In this document: positions 9,190 to 20,706 of the stretch, piece after piece
Layout: the number at the start of each line of letters is the position of its first letter
How positions within the stretch are numbered: the stretch's first letter is position 1
Assembly: GCA_030490835.1 (NCBI GenBank)
Contig: CM059977.1
Location: 25,525,335-25,589,334, forward strand
DNA from: Annona cherimola
Lineage: Eukaryota; Streptophyta; Magnoliopsida; Magnoliales; Annonaceae
Reading direction: 5' to 3'
Length of the DNA stretch: 64,000 nt
Notes under the pieces: model-generated
Databases searched by the model: none
Seen by the model: only the letters and a program-made list of their open reading frames with translations
What the model was told of the DNA's origin: nothing
Program-made: the position numbers and the translations under genes

Positions 9190-9921
9190 AAAAATGGAGC
9201 TTTTTTCGAATACAACCCCGTGTTTGACCTTATTCCTCAAACATATCTACAACATTTTTAAAATTTTAAATATACTCATTATATTTACACTTAATCCTAT
9301 ATAGCACATTTGGTTATAGACTGATAGGTAAGTTTACATACATGGGTGAAATGTTGATTAATTTTGTTTTTCAGAAATTCTCATAATACCCCTCGAAGAA
9401 ATCATAATAGTATTACTCATCTCTGCTACTAAATCCAAATATATGTCGCCAACCACTACAAAAGGCAAAAAGACGAAGAAACTCCACCTTAAATTAGACA
9501 TTTGCGATTCTTAATCATTAGATCTGAGCCATCCATCTAGACAAAAGAGATAAAACTGCAATTCCCATCGGATCGATTCAAATGGACAACAACCATGGAT
9601 CGTTGGCAGCATAAAAACCTAATGGTTAGTATTCCAATAGCTTCTACCAATTTGATGCCAGCAGCGATTTCAGTTGCTCGATCCAACTCCAGTCACCCCT
9701 ATCAAATTCACATCAAAATCGATTTGCAGCACCGAGCCCTATCTCTTCCGATCAATGGTATCATCCAGCCCCAAATTGACAACAACTAACTCTTCAATAA
9801 AATCTATTGGCAGTCCATGGCCGTCTCCAACTTGTCTTCGATCCTTATTCCACCATCATTTTCAATACCCTCTCACCCACCCCTTATAACAACATCCATC
9901 TCAATCGAAGTTACCAATGCC

Positions 9922-10259
9922 TGATAGGATCTAGTGAGGGATGATTGAGATGAGTTACATGTGTGGAGTGCCTTAAGTGTATGACTGCTGTGGTTGGATT
10001 GGTGGGCTGGGCTTATTGGTTAGTACGCTGGGTCGATCCTATAAATAGGCTGGTAATCAAAGAAAAGGGGGGATGGGTTGTTTTGATGTTCTTCTTTCAT
10101 TCGTTCATTTGTTCATGCATTTCATTTCTGTAGAGAATACTTAGATAGAGTAGTCTGTGAGGAGAGTTTGGTCCCTGAACCATTGTAGTTCAGTGATTCT
10201 ATAAATAAAATCTTGGAGGTTTTGCAATTAAGGTCGAATATGATGGAATGGCCATATCA
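9922..10259 (+). repeat. Left LTR
   Basis: Starts TGATAGGATC and ends GGCCATATCA. Contains CCTATAAATAGG, a plausible TATA box for the element's own transcript, at about 10039-10050. Confidence 0.88.
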
Positions 10260-10261
10260 AA

Positions 10262-10272
10262 GGTATCAGAGC
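10262..10272 (+). promoter_or_regulatory. Primer-binding site, tRNA-iMet type
   Basis: GGTATCAGAGC starts 3 bp after the left LTR. It matches the plant tRNA-iMet primer site except that the usual leading T is A. Confidence 0.85.
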
Positions 10273-11568
10273 TCTTCGATCCGGAGAGACATGGATAATT
10301 TTCGAACATCGAATTCCTCGAGGGAGGACGCATCATCATATTGGATCCCCCTGGCAGTTTCTTGATCAGGTGTACCGCCCTCTTGGAGGGAAGAAAGCTG
10401 CAAGATTCCGTCCACGCCTTATGCCACCGCTAATCATAAGGCATCGGTGACTTCTTGGAGGCAGGGGCATGATGTCCCATCATCTTCTTCTTGGAGTGTG
10501 ATGGCAAACGAGCTATCAAAGGGACGCCGTGATCTCATTCATCACTCACAGGTATCACTCATGATCATAAGTGCCATGCATTGTGGGAAAGAGAGAGCAA
10601 CAGCGTCTTTACCAAAGTCGGACATGCATGTGGCTTTGGTGATAAGCAGGAGAGTTCGGCGCCATTGAGCTGGTGGCAGCGAACGACGATGGAAAGCAAA
10701 ATTGGTCGGGATGGATGGGAAGCACAACTAGCGACTACGGTAACGGAAAAGGTGGCGGCTAAGGTGGCGGAGAAGATGGCCGAATAGGAGCAGAGCATGC
10801 AGAAAATTTTGGCTCGAATTGAGGCCGTTCGCGCAGATTTTAAGATGCTAAAATTGCATTCTCGCACTTCCGTCATGAAGCCGCAAGTAGAGACGACAGG
10901 CGAGCTTAGCGACCGAATTCTGGAGTTGGCCACTGATGTGGGCCGCCGGTGGTGCCGAAATGTTTCCGCCAGCCGTTCGAAGAAAGGTGGCAACGATATC
11001 GCATGTGCTAGGGTGTTTCGGTTATCTCCTATTGATAGTAGTGAATGTATGAGCCAGCTCACGCCTTATAATCTTCCTTGGTTTGGGAAAACAACTACTG
11101 GGGCGACCCATGTTAAGGATCCCTTCAGCCCAAACCTTGGCAATAAACATCCCTTTGGGGTATTTGGTGAAATGCTGGAATGAGTGGTGAGGAACGACTC
11201 AAATGTTGGACGTGGAACCAGCTGCTTGTTGGTTGGGAAAAAGCTTGGTCAAGGCAGCAAGGAGGCAAACCAACAAGGTTGGTTGGGACTAATAAGGGAT
11301 TCGGAAGGTTGTGACTTATCCTCTGTTTCCTTGAGCTGCTTGTCTGAGAAGCGATCTAGAATTTGGGTCTAGGACTCAGGAATAATAATTTCCATTGCCC
11401 AACTCTAAATTGTTGGGTGGCGAAGTGGTTGGATGGGCAATGAGAGAGTCATTAATGTAAGCAGTGTTTAAGCGCACTGACATGAAGCCTTACATCCAGA
11501 AAAAAAATGTCACTTCCTTCTGTAATAGTATAGTGTTTGTATGGTCCACCTTGAGGGCAAGGTGGTCT

Positions 11569-11582
11569 TAAGGGGGGTGGAA
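11569..11582 (+). promoter_or_regulatory. Polypurine tract
   Basis: A purine run (one T) directly abutting the right LTR, where plus-strand priming occurs in LTR elements. Confidence 0.75.
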
Positions 11583-11921
11583 TGATAAGATCTAGCGAGG
11601 GATGATTCAGATGAGTTACATTTGTGGAGTGCCTTAAGTGTGTGACTGTTGTGGTTGGATTGGTGGGCTGAGCTTATTGGTCAGTAAGCTGGCCCGATCT
11701 TATAAATAGGTTGGTAATCAAAGAAAAGGTGGGGATGGATTGTTTTGATGTTCTTCTTTCATTCGCTCATTTGTTCATGCATTTCATTTCCGTAGAGAAT
11801 ACTTAGATAAAGTAGTCCATGAGGAGAGTTTGGTCCCTGAACCATTTTAGTTTAGTAATTCTGTGAATAGAATCTTGGAGGTTTTGCAATTAAGGTCGAA
11901 TATGTTGAAATGGCCATAGCA
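11583..11921 (+). repeat. Right LTR
   Basis: Same as the left LTR with scattered, mostly transition differences. Starts TGATAAGATC, ends GCCATAGCA, and is followed by ATGCC. Confidence 0.88.
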
Positions 11922-12190
11922 ATGCCAAGTGTGGGGGCGAAATTGAAGATGAAAAATGTGACTGATCTTGAGCTCTATTGGAGTTATGTCATTTGTCGCT
12001 TTCAATCCGACTCTAAATCTCATATGCATATTAATAATTTCACTTATTAGTCGAAGTTGTTTACTCATGCTTGTGACGGAATGGGCATAATTGAAATTAA
12101 ATGCAAATATAGTAGAGATATTTGAAATTTTAGAAATATTGTAGTTATATTTAAAATTAAGATCAAACTAATTTATATTTTTATAAAAGC

Positions 12191-13737
12191 CCAAAAAAAA
12201 GTAGGAAAAAGTGAGAATTTTATTTTACTTTTACCTCATGCCAAAGATACTAACATGTATATGCTCATGTGCAACCTCCTTTTGTTTTCTTATTTTCAGA
12301 ACTCTTCTTTTAAAGATTTAGTCTTGCATATCTCTAGCAAGGGTAAAGAACTTTTAAACATATGTCTAGTAAGGAGCCAGTAAAATAGTTTAGGAAATTT
12401 TGATTTCTTATTGGAAGTATACAGATTCCTAGAAAAAATTAAATAATTTTGATATTTTAGAAATATTTTATCCCAATGATATTGTCTTCTTTAGAAGATA
12501 GGTGTGTTTCATAACATCTAGAAACTTTTCTTAAAAGTGCATTTTGTAACATCCAAAAAAAAATTCTCCCTCCTTTTTGCATACATTCTAATATGATTTG
12601 ACATTTTAAATACTTAATTATTCTATTTTTCCATTATTACTTTTACATTCTATTCAGTTTTCATATCACACTCTTAACTTTTTAAAAAAATTTCGACTTT
12701 TTTATAACTTGCAAAGGGTACATGTGGGGCAAAAATGAATGGTAAGTAATTCAATGAACTCAGGTGCATTAAAACTTTAATTCATCTAGTGTCAAGCCCT
12801 TTTCTAAAATTTTTTTATAAAGCTGTTAATTTATGTGTATTTAATATATATTAAATTTTACTATTTTTGGAGACGTGTATATTCTTTATTGTTAAAATAA
12901 GGGATTTGAGTTATAAAAATGACTAAAATTCTCTCGTTTTTAAATTTTAAAAATATATACATCTATAAAAATAGTAAAATTTGGTTTATAGATTAAAAAT
13001 AATTAGATTACTAGTTCTGTAAAAATTTTAAAAAATAAGTTTTTTACCTAATTACATTAAATCACTTCCCAAATGAATAGTTATAATGTCACTTGCTAAA
13101 ATAATGCTAAATGTAATGGATAAAATAGCTTTGGGCTAAATGAACAGTGTTTCACAAAATAATTACGTTGTAACCCACCAAAGCGGGACTCATAGATTTG
13201 CATGCCTTACAATTAATTACTTCGTCGACTCCAGCTTCTCGCATCGAGATCAATGATATTAAAACTGGACCGAACCTGCCGGTTGAACCGGTCCGACCGG
13301 GGACGCACTTTGCAAGGCAGAATCGCATTGTTTATAGTTTTGGCTTTTGGGTGAAGAATTTAATAATGACGTTAATGGGAAATGTGAAACAAAGTATAGG
13401 GGAAAAATAATTTCACGTACAGGATTTATAATTACGTTATTAAATGCCATTAAAAGAAGTCAATAGATAATATATTTTTAATTTATCAATTTTATTTTAT
13501 ATATTTCCATAAAATTGACTTTGATGATAAATTTATATTTTTATAATTTGCATATTGCATTTAATTTATTTTTTTTAATATTAAATGGGAAAATGAAGTA
13601 GTGTGGAAAGGAGTCTCTCCTGATTTTATTGAGTTATTTCTCCGTGAAGACATTGATAATTGTTGATTTTTTTGAATATAGTATAATAGTTTTTCATCAA
13701 AAAATTACATCAAAATGTGTAGGATTTTAAGAAAGTG
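12191..13737. other. AT-rich cassette upstream arm with MITE remnants, no gene
   Basis: 12225-12740 is closely related to 24720-24830 and 34560-34680 and to the start of the AT block there. About 12790-13050 carries a Mutator-MITE-like palindrome. About 13150-13190 (AATTACGTTGTAACCCACC...GCGGGAC) is the cassette-end block also seen at 26570, 36250 and 42490. 13258-13320 has GC-rich GAACCGGTCCGACCGG sequence of unknown origin. No coding signal is seen. Confidence 0.5.
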
Positions 13738-13790
13738 TTCATTTCAAATACACCCATTATATTTTATCTTAATTTCATATAGACTTTCAC

Positions 13791-14165
13791 GCCGAATGAT
13801 CTTTTACGACCGGTCGGCCGGTCAAAAAATATATTTTTTTAAATTTTTTTTGAAAAATATTTTTATAAATATGTTAATCTAGTTATATTTAATCTATAAA
13901 CTAAATTTTATCATTTTTATATGTATATATATATTTATTTTGGATTTTTAAATACAGGGGTATTTAAGTCATTTTAAGCCTGTATTTAAAAATTCAAAAT
14001 AAATATATATACACATCCAAAAATGGTAAAACTTGATTTATAGATTAAATATAATTATATTAACATGTTTATAAAAATATTTTTCAAAAAAATAACAAAA
14101 AAATATATTGTTTGACCGGTCGAAAATCCGATGTGATTTCGGACCGGTCGTAAAAGATCGGTATT
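13791..14165. mobile_element. MITE with ACCGGTC-bearing TIRs (375 bp)
   Basis: The ends carry GATCTTTTACGACCGGTC and its complement. The interior is a near-palindrome with CAGGGGTATTTAAGTCATTT at the centre. The direct repeat CTTTCAC on both sides (13784-13790 and 14166-14172) is a likely target duplication. Removing the element restores the family X terminal sequence. Interior relatives lie at 24890, 48395 and 59930. Confidence 0.7.
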
Positions 14166-14202
14166 CTTTCACATATCCTGTTAAGTTTCAAAACTTTCAT
14201 AC

Positions 14203-14486
14203 AACCAACCGAGCTGTGCTCGGTTAGTCAGCGCTGGTGCCGTGGATTCCGGGCAGCGCTGTGGTCGTGGGATCGATTCCCCGAAACGAAGAAAAATTAT
14301 TTAGTGGGAGCAGTGGTCTCCTGTCTGGTTCATTATGGGAGCAGTGGTCTCCCGTTTAGTGGTTGGAAGCTGTGTCTTCCTGATTATTTGGTGGAGCAGT
14401 GTCTCCAGATTTATAAGAATGTCTCAAGCCTTCAATATAACATGTGTTGAGATGTATGTAAATATATTCCAATCAAAAAAAAAAAA
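14203..14486 (+). mobile_element. tRNA-derived SINE with poly(A) tail
   Basis: The tRNA-like head has an A-box-like CTCGGTTAGTCAGCGCTG and a B-box-like GTGGGATCGATTCCCCG. The body repeats GGAGCAGTGGTCTCC-type units and ends in about 16 A. Target duplication AAAACTTTCATAC flanks both sides (14190-14202 and about 14487-14499). Confidence 0.87.
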
Positions 14487-15210
14487 AAAACTTTCATACA
14501 TATCTATTAAATTTGTCATTAGTTACAAATATACCTGTTCCATCAATGAGAGCTGTTAGGCAGAAATATCAAAAAAGCTCCTGCCCTTGTTGCTTTGGAA
14601 CGGCAGCAGCAGTCCCTATCTTCCCCATCGGCATTGCTTTTCACGGAATGAATCCCTTGATCCATGCATATATGTGCTAAATATGCCTTAAGATTTTAAT
14701 TTCAGGTTCGTTATGAATGTTTGTACAACAGCTGTTGGTCCAAGAGAAGTGGTCATTCTTGATAATATTTGGTTTAAAAATTACCAAGGCAATGAAGATG
14801 GTTGTAGAAAAGTCCCAGGAGAGTGGTATTAGAGATATCGTATGCTCTGTTTCCACCAGAGCTTGGCATCCGCTTCTCCAAACCTTTCATGGTTGCATTA
14901 CAGTCATAGTAAAAAAGGAAAGAAAAAACAAGAGGATAAGAATAGATACCACAGATTATGGTCAAAACAACTAATAAAAAAGAAAAAATCAAAGCTACCA
15001 ACCCCTATTTTTCTTCCATCCAGCAACGCACACGGTTGGTGTGAGAGTGGTTTTGGGTTTTTCAATTATTAAATGGGGTTAACAGATGAAATAGTTATAT
15101 TTGATTTCATCAATATTTGAAATTTATGACAAATTTAGTGGATGTGAATGTAATTTTTTAAACTTAATGGGTATATTTAAAATTAGAGCGAAATATAGCA
15201 GGGATGTTTG

Positions 15211-15639
15211 AAATTAATCTTTTAAAAAATTATATAAAATATTCGTCATAATATAATATTAATACAACGATGTGGATATTTCTGTAAGAATCTACTTTAT
15301 TAAAATATTTTTAAAATACCTAGTCTTTTAATTTCTGGGTAAAATTAGCTTTTCAAGATAAAAATGTATTCACGTTCCCACTAGTCGTATTTGACAGTTT
15401 CCACCGTGTTAAAAACCAGATGGTGGATGACCAATGAAAAAATGCGCTATCGCACCGTGGAAAGCATCACGAGCGCTGTGCCCATGAGTCGTGTGTTTAA
15501 CCCACCATTCTCACTTTCTTCTCCGTATTAATTTTCCCTTAGTGTCATACGAGTTTCTTTCTTTTTGTGAGGATTATGCATGTATTAATTTGTAACAATA
15601 GATGACTGGTGTATTTATAAATGAATAAAAATAAATTTT
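15211..15639. other. Cassette block, no gene
   Basis: 15225-15420 matches 36330-36525 and 44690-44905 (CTTTATTAAAATATTTTTAAAATACCTA...GTATTTGACA...TTCC), the start of the 3'-side block of a UGT unit. Nothing coding is seen in the remainder. Confidence 0.5.
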
Positions 15640-16250
15640 TAAAAAAAAAGAAGGAAAAACCTAGACCGCATGTCCGGCGGCGTACAAATTGGCTGATGAG
15701 ACGGTGCTGAATTGCAGAAATTCGAAGAGACCGGTGGATGATGTGAGCTTGAAGAACCTATGGAAATCAAAATTGCCCAAAAAGATCGTAATCTTTGGAT
15801 GGTGTCTGCTGCTGAATGCATTGCCCACACGCGTCAAGCTGGCTTGAGTGATCTGTCGAATGGGAAAGTAGCCCGCGACTCATCTTACTCTGCAATGGCA
15901 AACCTATTCAGGAAGCTAATTGATCCAGGTATCGGATACCCTACCTCCCTTTTCCTATGCACTTGTTAGCGTATTCGGTATTGTAGGAACAAGTTCTACG
16001 GGAAAGGCACACATTTGGTATTCCAGGAGATTCCAAAATGGGCAATTGAGTTTATCCGATTGCCAAAATTCATAACAACGATGAAACATGGGGGGTTTTC
16101 AAATTCCAATCAGTCCGGCGAGATGGATGGCCCCGAAGAGTGGGGTGGTAAAGCTGAATATGGACGTGAGATTCAGAGGGAGTGGTCGGACAATGGGATT
16201 CGAGGTGGTTACAAATTCATGGAGACGCGCAACGATTTTCAATATTAGTT
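15640..16250 (+). pseudogene. LINE ORF2 remnant (zinc-finger/C-terminal region)
   Basis: The frame near 15745-15840 reads like the conserved plant L1 ORF2 C-terminal region (LWKSKLPKKIVIFGW...LNALPTR). Further on, RNKFYGKG-type sequence is typical of the same domain. Stops and frame changes are frequent. No poly(A) or target duplication was found, so the boundaries are approximate. Confidence 0.65.
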
Positions 16251-16354
16251 AGTATGCTACTTTAGTGAGCATGCTAATCATCAATGTAATTATCAACATA
16301 TTCAGCAATATAGCATACTATCTTTGTGAGATGACTATTTGAAAAAAAAAAAAA

Positions 16355-16677
16355 CACTCTAGACTGTAGATAGATCATAAACTATTTGAAAAAATATGGA
16401 TGAATAATTGAGAAACAGAGACACTGTGCATAGACCATTTATGGTTAGGCGTCGCATTTTAAGGCCCACTGTAAGAGCTTAATATGTAGTCACCATGCAA
16501 ATCTCCATTAATGAGATGGAGAAGTACGATTTAAATAAATAGCACTTCTTCCAAGATGGACAACTTGAACGGCTTGGGTCGTAGAGATAAATAATGACAA
16601 AAAGAAATATGTATGAAGCTGTTTAACGATCGTCACACTATAGAAGATAAGTCGATCTAAAATGCAGAAATAATAGT
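16355..16677. other. Conserved 3'-side block of a UGT unit
   Basis: Contains GTAGATAGATCATAAACTAT, GGGCCCACTGTGAGAGCTTAA-like and GAAGCTATTTAACGA-like segments that recur at 36520-36990 and 45455-45810 just 3' of UGT5 and UGT6. Here the expected UGT 3' half does not follow. A transposon (16678-20706) takes its place before pseudogene UGT4. Confidence 0.6.
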
Positions 16678-16903
16678 TTTTGGGTTAATTTCAAATATAC
16701 CCAAAACATTCCACCTTAATTTTAAATATACCATTAAGTTTCGAAACTTACATTCACACCCACTAAATCTGCCATAAATTTCAAATATGCCTATTTCATC
16801 TGTTAACGTCGTTTAATAATTGAAAAACCCAAAACTACCCCCATACCCCACTTGAACTGCTGATGGAATAGAATTAGGGGTCAGGTAGATTGGCTAGCTA
16901 TTT

Positions 16904-19608
16904 TTTTTTTTTTTTTTTGATGGAAGGATAGCCTCTGCCCCTACGTTCTCTCAAAATTGAGAGAAGGGAAGGACTGCGGAATCCGCATAATTCATTTCTA
17001 AAAAATTGTCTATACAAATTTTCCCAATGATATCACGGGGTGGAACACCCCACCACAAGTGATTTACCTCACACGAGGCGGAAACCAAATCAGCAAGGGA
17101 GTGCGCCACAGCGTTTCCCTGTCGTAACACATGGTGAACAGAAAAAAACTCTGAAAAGGACAACAACGATCTAATCTCCTCAATGATGATTCCCACCGGC
17201 GAAGAAATAGGGTCACGAGTGGATAAGAACTTGTAGAGCACAAGCGAGTTAGTTTCGAAATGCGTCCTCCAGAAGTTAAGCTGAATGGCCCATTTGACAC
17301 CCATAAGAAAGGCATATGCTTCAATGAGAAGGGGATCACTCGCTCCAGACCCCTTCCATCCCTTAGCAGCAACAAAGGAACCCATCGCATCTCTAATAAC
17401 TGCAGCACATGCATATTCGTGTCGATCCGCAAGACATCGGCAATCTGTGTTAATCTTAACAAAGCCGACGGGGGGCTTTGTCCAGCGAGTAACCAAGGCC
17501 CCAACACAAAGCTCCGATTGTGGCATCAAATGCGTCGATCTGTACCGATTAAGATATTCTCTGCACCATGCGGCGAGTACCAGCAAATTGTGGTTGGACC
17601 CCTTCCTCGCGGAACCTGTTTCGAAAGAACCAGATTCGCCAACAACACAGAATGAAAAAGGTCAGATCATCACGCCTCCTATCTCGAACGCAAGCCTCAA
17701 CGACCTCCAAAACCGATGACTGAAAGGGATCCCCTCGGATAACACATCTGCAGATATCACTAGTGGCCGCACATCTGATAAAGAGATGGTTAACGTCTTC
17801 AATTTCCTCCCTGCAAAAAACGCATCGTAAGTCCAAAGCAATACCTCGGCGGTTGAGGTTTAGTAAGGTAGGGAGAGCATCCTTGACCAATCTCCACCCA
17901 AAAATGGCAACTTTTGATGGGAGCTGCGATCTCCAGATTGCACGAAATACATCGCCCTGAACCTGTGTATCGGACCCACCACATAGCATCCTATAAGCAG
18001 ACTTGACTGTATAAGCCCCATTGGGTTCATGAACCCAAAACATGCAGTCATCCATAGCTTCCACGGGGAGGGGAATGGAATTGACTTCCGCCCAGCAGTT
18101 CTCACCCAAAGCCGCAACCACACGGTCCATATTCCATGAATTAGTAGCTCCGTCGATAAGATGGTTGACGGTCATGTCATCCGGCATAGAGGAAGGGAGA
18201 GGTCCAGCCTTATGAACACTGTTTTGCAGCCATTTGTCGAAGAACACCTTCACCCGATCCCCATTACCGATCCGCCATTTGCATCCCGTTAGAATTACAT
18301 CTCTAGCCTTCAAAATGCTCCTCCAAGTGAAGGAGTCCGCCGGTTTCACAACACACTGCCAAATGTCAGAGTTCGGGAAGTATCGGGCCTTCAAGACTCT
18401 GTGAGAAAGGGAATTAGGAAATGTGATCAGTCTCCAGACCTGCTTTGCGAGAAGAGCGCAATTGAACTTGAAGAGGTCCCTAAAACCCAATCCACCACAG
18501 CATTTGGGCTTGCACATGTCATTCCATGCCACCCAGCTCAACTTTCTCTTCCCGTTCTTCTCTCCCCACCAGAATTTGCTAAACATGGCATTGACCTGAT
18601 TGCAAAAAGATTTGGGCACTAAAAAGATACTCATCGCATATGACGGAATAGTCTGGGCCACTGCCTTGATTAATACCTCCTTCCCTCCTCCAGACAGCAG
18701 CTTGCTTTTCCATCCCTGAATACGCTTCCATATACGATCCTTAATGCCCCTAAAGAAAGCCAGTTTTGATCGCCCAAGCCACGCAGGAAGCCCCAAGTAT
18801 TGGTTCAGATCCTGTCCAGAGGAGCCAAAGAGCTGAAGTAAATGAGATCTGGACTGGGTATCGGTGTTTGGACTGAAGAAAACGGCCGTTTTGTCCACGT
18901 TGATCATCTGACCCGAGCACCGAGCATATCGGTTCAACACATTGAGTAGACCCCTAACATTTGGCTCCGCCGCCTCCAGAAAAATAATAGCATCGTCGGC
19001 GAAGAGAAGATGGGAGATCGTCGGCCCAGAAGCATTGATTTTGATTCCATGGATGGCCTTGTTTGCAACAGCCTGATGAATAAGGCCCGAAAGTCCCTCC
19101 GCACATAATAAAAACAGATATGGGGATAAGGGATCACCTTGACGCAACCCCCTCTGGGGTTGGAAGAAAGACAATTTGAAGTCGTTGATGTTCACCCTGT
19201 AGGTGACGGTAGAAATGCAACAGATAATCCAATTGACCCACACCGGGCAAAAATTCATGGCTGTCATCACCTGTTTGAGGAAGTCCCATTCAACACGGTC
19301 ATAGGCTTTAGACATATCTAACTTGATCGCCATTTCCTTCTTACGCCCCCCCCCTTCCTCCTACGAATAGAGTGGATGGCTTCATATGCAATAAGCATGT
19401 TGTCCGCGATCAGCCGACCCGGGACGAAGGCGCTCTGTTCCTCCCCAATGATACCCTGAAGCACAGTCTTAAGTCGGTTAGCAAGCACCTTTGCAAGGAT
19501 TTTGTATATCACATTACACAAGCTAATCGGCCGGAAATGAGAGAGATAATGGGCATCCGCCTTTTTCGGGATTAGGATAAGAGTCGTGGTGTTGAGGGCC
19601 CCAATAAG
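16904..19608 (-). mobile_element. 5'-truncated L1-type LINE with 16-bp target duplication
   Basis: GATTGGCTAGCTATTT occurs at 16888-16903 and again at 19609-19624. A poly(T) run follows the first copy (16901-16918) and is the element's poly(A) tail read on the plus strand. The body is the C-terminal part of ORF2: reverse transcriptase, zinc-binding region, RNase H. ORF1 and the endonuclease are absent, as expected for incomplete reverse transcription. Confidence 0.93.
16951..17586 (-). pseudogene. LINE RNase H-like domain
   Basis: A 211-codon frame with FVKINTD, an acidic residue in LLIEAYAF, and the terminal GNAVAHSLADL pattern of plant LINE RNase H (RVT_3-type) domains. The third catalytic acidic position, usually D in an ESDS-like motif, reads ETNS, so catalysis is doubtful. 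It is out of frame with the reverse transcriptase because of an indel near 17550-17590. Confidence 0.8.
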
Positions 19609-19610
19609 GA
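17549..19610 (-). pseudogene. LINE reverse transcriptase, truncated and frameshifted
   Basis: The longest frame (594 codons, 17549-19333) has motif [26 protein letters not shown], and the FADD active-site box (residues 111-114 of that frame). Near the end is a zinc-binding region (CVFC...NHLFIRC). The N-terminal fingers ([33 protein letters not shown]) lie in another frame at 19350-19610. The shift falls in or near the C run at about 19346-19354. The protein begins mid-domain because of 5' truncation. Not an active element. Confidence 0.9.
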
Positions 19611-20706
19611 TTGGCTAGCTATTTGGGGTTGAACCGGCTGCCGAAATCGATTACTATGATTTTTCTGTTGGTTGTTTTAAGCTCAATAGATATTGTAAGG
19701 AAGCTGCAATTGAAGATGGAGCTTGGCCGGTGCTGGATAGGGAGGTGGAGGACGACTGGATAGTGGATATGATAGGGAGAACTATTGAACTTGGAGGAGA
19801 TGACTGTCGATGAGAGGTAGGTGCGACGCCGGCAAGATTTTATGCCGCCGCATGAAGCGATGTTGTCAGACAGGAGCCTCCCACGTGTGCTGAACAATGT
19901 AGCCATGGATTTCATCCATTCAGGGAAGATGGAATCTGATGTTGCAGAAGTATAAGCCCATCTATGCACATGCAGCATTGATTTTAATACTGATGAAATA
20001 CCCTGTAAGTTAGCAGCGATTCCATGAAATTCGTCCAAATAACATGCTATGATGAGAAAATAACTTTTTTATTTTATTTATTTTAACCTGTTTTTTTAAT
20101 TGAAAAGGCTTAACTCGGCCAATCCGCAGGTCCAATCTCCTTTCTCAACAAGTAGAGAAGTGGGATCGGATTCATTAATATTTGAGGAGATTCATTAATA
20201 TGAGAATCATGGTACAGCAAATCAGTAATAAATGTGGGAGGTTCTCCATTTGTTTTTTCTTTCCCTTTTTTCTATGACTGAAGGCATACAATGTCCCTAA
20301 GACGACTCTCCAGGGACTCATTTACTACAATCTTCATTGCCTACTCATTTTGTAAATCAAATATTATCAAAAATGACCACTTCTCTTCCACCAAGAGCTG
20401 TTGTATAAAAATGCAAAATAAACCTGAAATTAAAATCTTAAGGCATATTTAGCCCATACGGTCAAGAGATTCATTCAGTGGAAAACAACGCCCAAGGGGA
20501 AGATAGGGGCCGCAGCTGCCATTCCCAAACAACAAGGGCAGAAGGACATTTTTCATATTTCAGTGTCTAACAGTTCTCTTCGACGGAATTGGTATGTTTG
20601 TAACTAATGGCAAATTCAATGGGTATGATGAAAATTTTGAAACTTAATGAATATATCTAAAATTAAGATTAAATATAGTAAGTATATTTAAAATTAATCT
20701 TTTCAA

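Larger units (their letters stand above)
9922..11921 (+). mobile_element. Non-autonomous LTR retrotransposon (2.0 kb)
   Basis: Two direct repeats (9922-10259 and 11583-11921), each starting TG and ending CA, are flanked by the 5-bp target duplication ATGCC (9917-9921 and 11922-11926). A primer-binding site matching tRNA-iMet (GGTATCAGAGC, 10262-10272) follows the left LTR. A polypurine tract (AAGGGGGGTGGAA) ends at 11582 just before the right LTR. The interior has no protease, integrase or reverse transcriptase. It holds only short open stretches (for example 10797-11183), possibly gag remains. Paralogous sites near 24120 and 33896 are empty. Hand comparison of the LTRs gives roughly 28 differences in 338 bp, so it is not recent. 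Confidence 0.9.
9190..12190. mobile_element. TIR element family Y, copy 1 (split by an LTR element)
   Basis: The left end (AATACAACCCCGTGTTTGAC) and right end (GTGACGGAATGGGCATAATT then AT-rich) match copies at 23055-24700 and 33446-34540. The interior includes a recognisable segment starting ATGGATCGTTGGCAG, with a frame (SKSI.ST.P.LFRS...SPKL) that stays partly open in copies 1 and 2. Copies 2 and 3 have an internal tandem duplication of about 360 bp that this copy lacks. All copies sit upstream of UGT units or their remnants, so they may have spread by cassette duplication. Confidence 0.55.
13738..15210. mobile_element. TIR element family X, copy 1, with nested MITE and SINE
   Basis: The ends (TTTCAAATACACCCATTATA on the left; the complement of ATATTTAAAATTAGAGCGAA on the right) are inverted repeats of over 100 bp once the nested insertions are removed. 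The interior (about 14540-15060) matches, in inverse orientation, the element at 16678-20706. No transposase frame was recognised. The original transposon was therefore invaded at least twice. Confidence 0.6.
16678..20706. mobile_element. TIR element family X, copy 2, carrying a nested LINE
   Basis: Left end GGGTTAATTTCAAATATACC and inverted right end near 20590-20706. After removing the LINE, about 1.3 kb remains, matching 13738-15210 in opposite orientation (for example 20260-20600 versus 14540-14900). No transposase was recognised. It lies between the 3' block and the truncated UGT4, so it may mark the lesion that removed that gene's C-terminal half. Confidence 0.6.

Noticed and set aside
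10447..11372. Several open frames inside the LTR element as host genes
   Set aside because: They lie between LTRs in multiple frames on both strands with no conserved domain; at most gag remnants.
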